Shown one piece after another: positions 62,440-64,000 of a stretch of 64,000 bases of DNA (position 1 is the first letter of the stretch; every line of letters starts with the position of its first letter). Where the stretch lies: assembly GCF_040640215.1 (NCBI RefSeq), contig NZ_JBFABG010000020.1:1-64000 (forward strand), written 5' to 3'. The notes under the pieces were generated by a model, which was not told the origin of the DNA, did no database searches, and saw only the letters and a program-made list of their open reading frames with translations. Source of the stretch: Actinosynnema sp040640215. GTDB lineage: Bacteria; Actinomycetota; Actinomycetes; Mycobacteriales; Pseudonocardiaceae. The translations under genes were made by a program, and so were the position numbers.

Positions 62440-63155
62440 TGATGAACGTCAGCGCGTACGACATGTCGGTCTTAGTTCTGGTTGCCTCGCCGTTCTCGCA
62501 TACGATCGCCGGCTCGCCGAACCGCCGTCCCCCACTGACTGGGGGCAGCCAGCCATGACCGACGGTGCCAGTGTTCGTCGCCGAAGGTCGTCGCGTCAAC
62601 TTCACCGCTCTCATGTTGTTGACAACTTGTCCGAATGAGATCGCTTTCTTCTACTGGCCCTCCGTCTCCCGGATTATTGGGGTCAGATAGGTGAACACGG
62701 ACGCCGCGCAGCACGGCTCGGTGAGCAGCGCCGCGCGGTGCCTGTGAGAAGTTCTGTGGTGTAAGGGACAGGTGCCGAACGCGGTTGTGAAAAACTTTCA
62801 CTACCGTCCGTCCATCATCAGGTGAAGAGGAATGATCAACCATGCCCGATGACCACGACCTCGAATATGATCTCGTACGGGTAGATCAACTGACGTCCGC
62901 AGGCATGCACGACGGGCGAGGCAGGCATAGAACAAGGGTAACGACGGGGATAGCAAGCCTCAAGATTCGCCGAAATGATCATCAAGGGAAATCTGCGTAT
63001 CACAGGGCGTGACAACTCCGTCATGCGATCATCGTATTGACAAAGCAGTCGCTACTTCATCAGAATGACCTGCTTCGAAGATCCAAGGGCTCCCCGGCTG
63101 CCATGTGTAAGTTCAACCAATATTTATGATCAACTATCGACCCTCTAATGTTGCA
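62440..63155. other. AT-richer intergenic region
   Basis: GC content drops markedly after about 62830. One short plus-strand frame is listed separately. No other gene is supported. Confidence 0.5.
62842..63012 (+). CDS. Possible 56-aa peptide, unknown
   Basis: An ATG at 62842 opens a 56-residue frame beginning MPDDHDLEYDLVRVDQL, preceded by GAAGAGGAATG 12 bases upstream. The acidic start and basic end are plain; no family is recognised. Coding status is uncertain. Confidence 0.2.
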   Translation: MPDDHDLEYDLVRVDQLTSAGMHDGRGRHRTRVTTGIASLKIRRNDHQGKSAYHRA

Positions 63156-63186
63156 TTGACAGATCGCCCGGCTGACCGTTTAACCT
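63156..63186 (+). promoter_or_regulatory. Possible promoter of the last gene
   Basis: TTGACA at 63156-63161 and TAACCT at 63181-63186 are separated by 19 bases, slightly longer than ideal. They lie 38 bases before a strong ribosome site and ATG. Confidence 0.35.
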
Positions 63187-63223
63187 GAATAAGTTAGCCT
63201 GTCGACAAGGAGGAGTTGCATCA

Positions 63224-63643
63224 ATGAACATGGACGCTAAAAATCTTGTCATGGACGGCACTGGGAAGATCACCTCAATTCGCATCCTTCCGCCGAACGG
63301 TGACAAAGTGCGGATGGAAAGCACGTACAACGGGGCCAGCATCTTCGCGGGACACAAGGTGACCGAGATCGTCACCTACGAGCAGGAAGAAGTGATTCCC
63401 AACTCGATGACGGGGTTCGCCAACGGCCAGATCGTCGCGAACGACGGCGGTGACGTGTTGCTGTGGCGCGGACCCGGCGCTGCAGTGCGCGTAGCAGGCT
63501 CGTCGGAGTTGGAGTGGCGGGGTTACGGCGTGATGCAGAGCCGGTCGGCGAAGTTCGCCGAGTTCAACGGGAAGATCCTCGACGTGGTGGTGCACGTGAA
63601 CAACGACGGGAACACCACGGTTCAGGCCTCGATCTGGAAGTAG
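63224..63643 (+). CDS. Hypothetical beta-rich protein
   Basis: The 139-residue protein starts at ATG 63224 behind AAGGAGGAG eight bases upstream. It begins MNMDAKNLVMDGTGKITSIRI and alternates short hydrophobic strands: ASIFAGHKVTEIVTYEQEEVI, GQIVANDGGDVLLWRG, SELEWRGYGVM, GKILDVVVHVNNDGNTTVQASIWK. There is no signal peptide and no Cys. It looks like a small cytosolic beta-sandwich protein. No family is recognised. The preceding DNA is lower in GC than the rest of the window. Confidence 0.65.
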   Translation: MNMDAKNLVMDGTGKITSIRILPPNGDKVRMESTYNGASIFAGHKVTEIVTYEQEEVIPNSMTGFANGQIVANDGGDVLLWRGPGAAVRVAGSSELEWRGYGVMQSRSAKFAEFNGKILDVVVHVNNDGNTTVQASIWK

Positions 63644-63646
63644 TGC

Positions 63647-64000
63647 TCGCCAACTGGTGAGTTGTCAGTTCTCCCGAAGCGTATCCGGGTTCTTCGCACG
63701 ACCAGCGAGACACTCGGCGTTCGCCGACTACGCGACCGTGCGTCGCACACATCCACACCAGGCTGCGAAGCGGGTTCGCTGCTACGGAGGACTCTCGGAT
63801 GATCTTGCTGGGTTCGACTCTGCCCTTCTTCGGGCTCAGCAAGATCAGCGCGAATACAGGACATCTCCGACACCGCGTGCTGCGTACATGCCACAGTCAG
63901 CAGCAGGTGGCGGTCCAGTGTTTCACCAGGGATCGTCGTCAAGGTCGAACGGTGGTCCAACTGCGACCCTACGTGATCAGTCGCGCATTTCCCGAACCGA
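63647..64000. other. Window end, no gene recognised
   Basis: Minus-strand frames are open to about 63960 but show no domain. Nothing else is supported. Confidence 0.4.

Noticed and set aside
62472..62843. A 123-residue minus-strand frame after the IS5-type element
   Set aside because: No motif, poor start context and mixed composition; not convincing as a gene.

Overview
The window is high-GC actinomycete DNA. An SsgB-type sporulation protein, an ECF sigma factor with a zinc-finger anti-sigma factor, F420/FMN luciferase-like and P450 oxidoreductases, MDMPI, DUF4192 and DUF4232 families and SCP1.201-type deaminases all point to Actinomycetia. A Pseudonocardiales genus such as Saccharothrix, Lentzea or Actinosynnema is my inference; no rRNA is present to test it.

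Layout. 0-4.2 kb is a graveyard: broken phosphoketolase and acetate kinase genes, a broken GAF-domain gene and an integrase remnant that abuts a tRNA cluster (Val-GAC, Cys-GCA, Gly-GCC). The first 120 bases are a G/C homopolymer block, so poor sequence quality is an alternative cause of the frameshifts. 4.7-7.4 kb looks like core genome: ssgB, an ECF sigma/anti-sigma pair, a PGPGW membrane protein and tRNA-Val(CAC). 7.5-10.6 kb carries an integrase/excisionase pair beside that tRNA, then two truncated regulators fused by deletion. 10.7-15.9 kb is an ABC exporter (ATPase plus FtsX-type permease) with its own NarL-type two-component system.

16-21.8 kb is accessory DNA: a MoxR-type ATPase, a VWA protein with an HECGH motif and two small coupled genes, then a DddA-like (SCP1.201) cytidine deaminase toxin, two Imm1-type immunity genes and displaced toxin fragments. 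21.9-25.3 kb is a three-gene minus-strand operon for a head-to-head prenyl synthase fused to a cis-prenyltransferase plus an ABC transporter. 26-28.4 kb holds broken DUF4192 and Rhs genes.

29.5-62.4 kb is dense in insertion sequences (IS30, ISL3, IS256, an IS5-like element, an IS21 helper remnant, several copies of one integrase-core IS, and IS3-type remnants). Between them lie a quinone oxidoreductase with a divergent XRE regulator, an ArsR-GNAT fusion, a WxL-like surface-protein operon (36.1-39.5 kb), a GNAT gene bracketed by two IS copies, and a minus-strand operon at 44.3-49.8 kb (AlkZ-like DNA glycosylase, MFS exporter, unknown protein, YVTN beta-propeller, possible 34-aa peptide, 2OG-Fe(II) oxygenase). 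A luciferase-like oxidoreductase, a candidate Cys-Pro-Cys peptide, a decayed TxtE-like P450 and an intact P450 follow at 56.5-60.5 kb.

Best candidates for something undescribed are the 44-50 kb operon, the deaminase/Imm1 locus with shuffled toxin tips, the fused prenyl synthase operon and the WxL-like operon.
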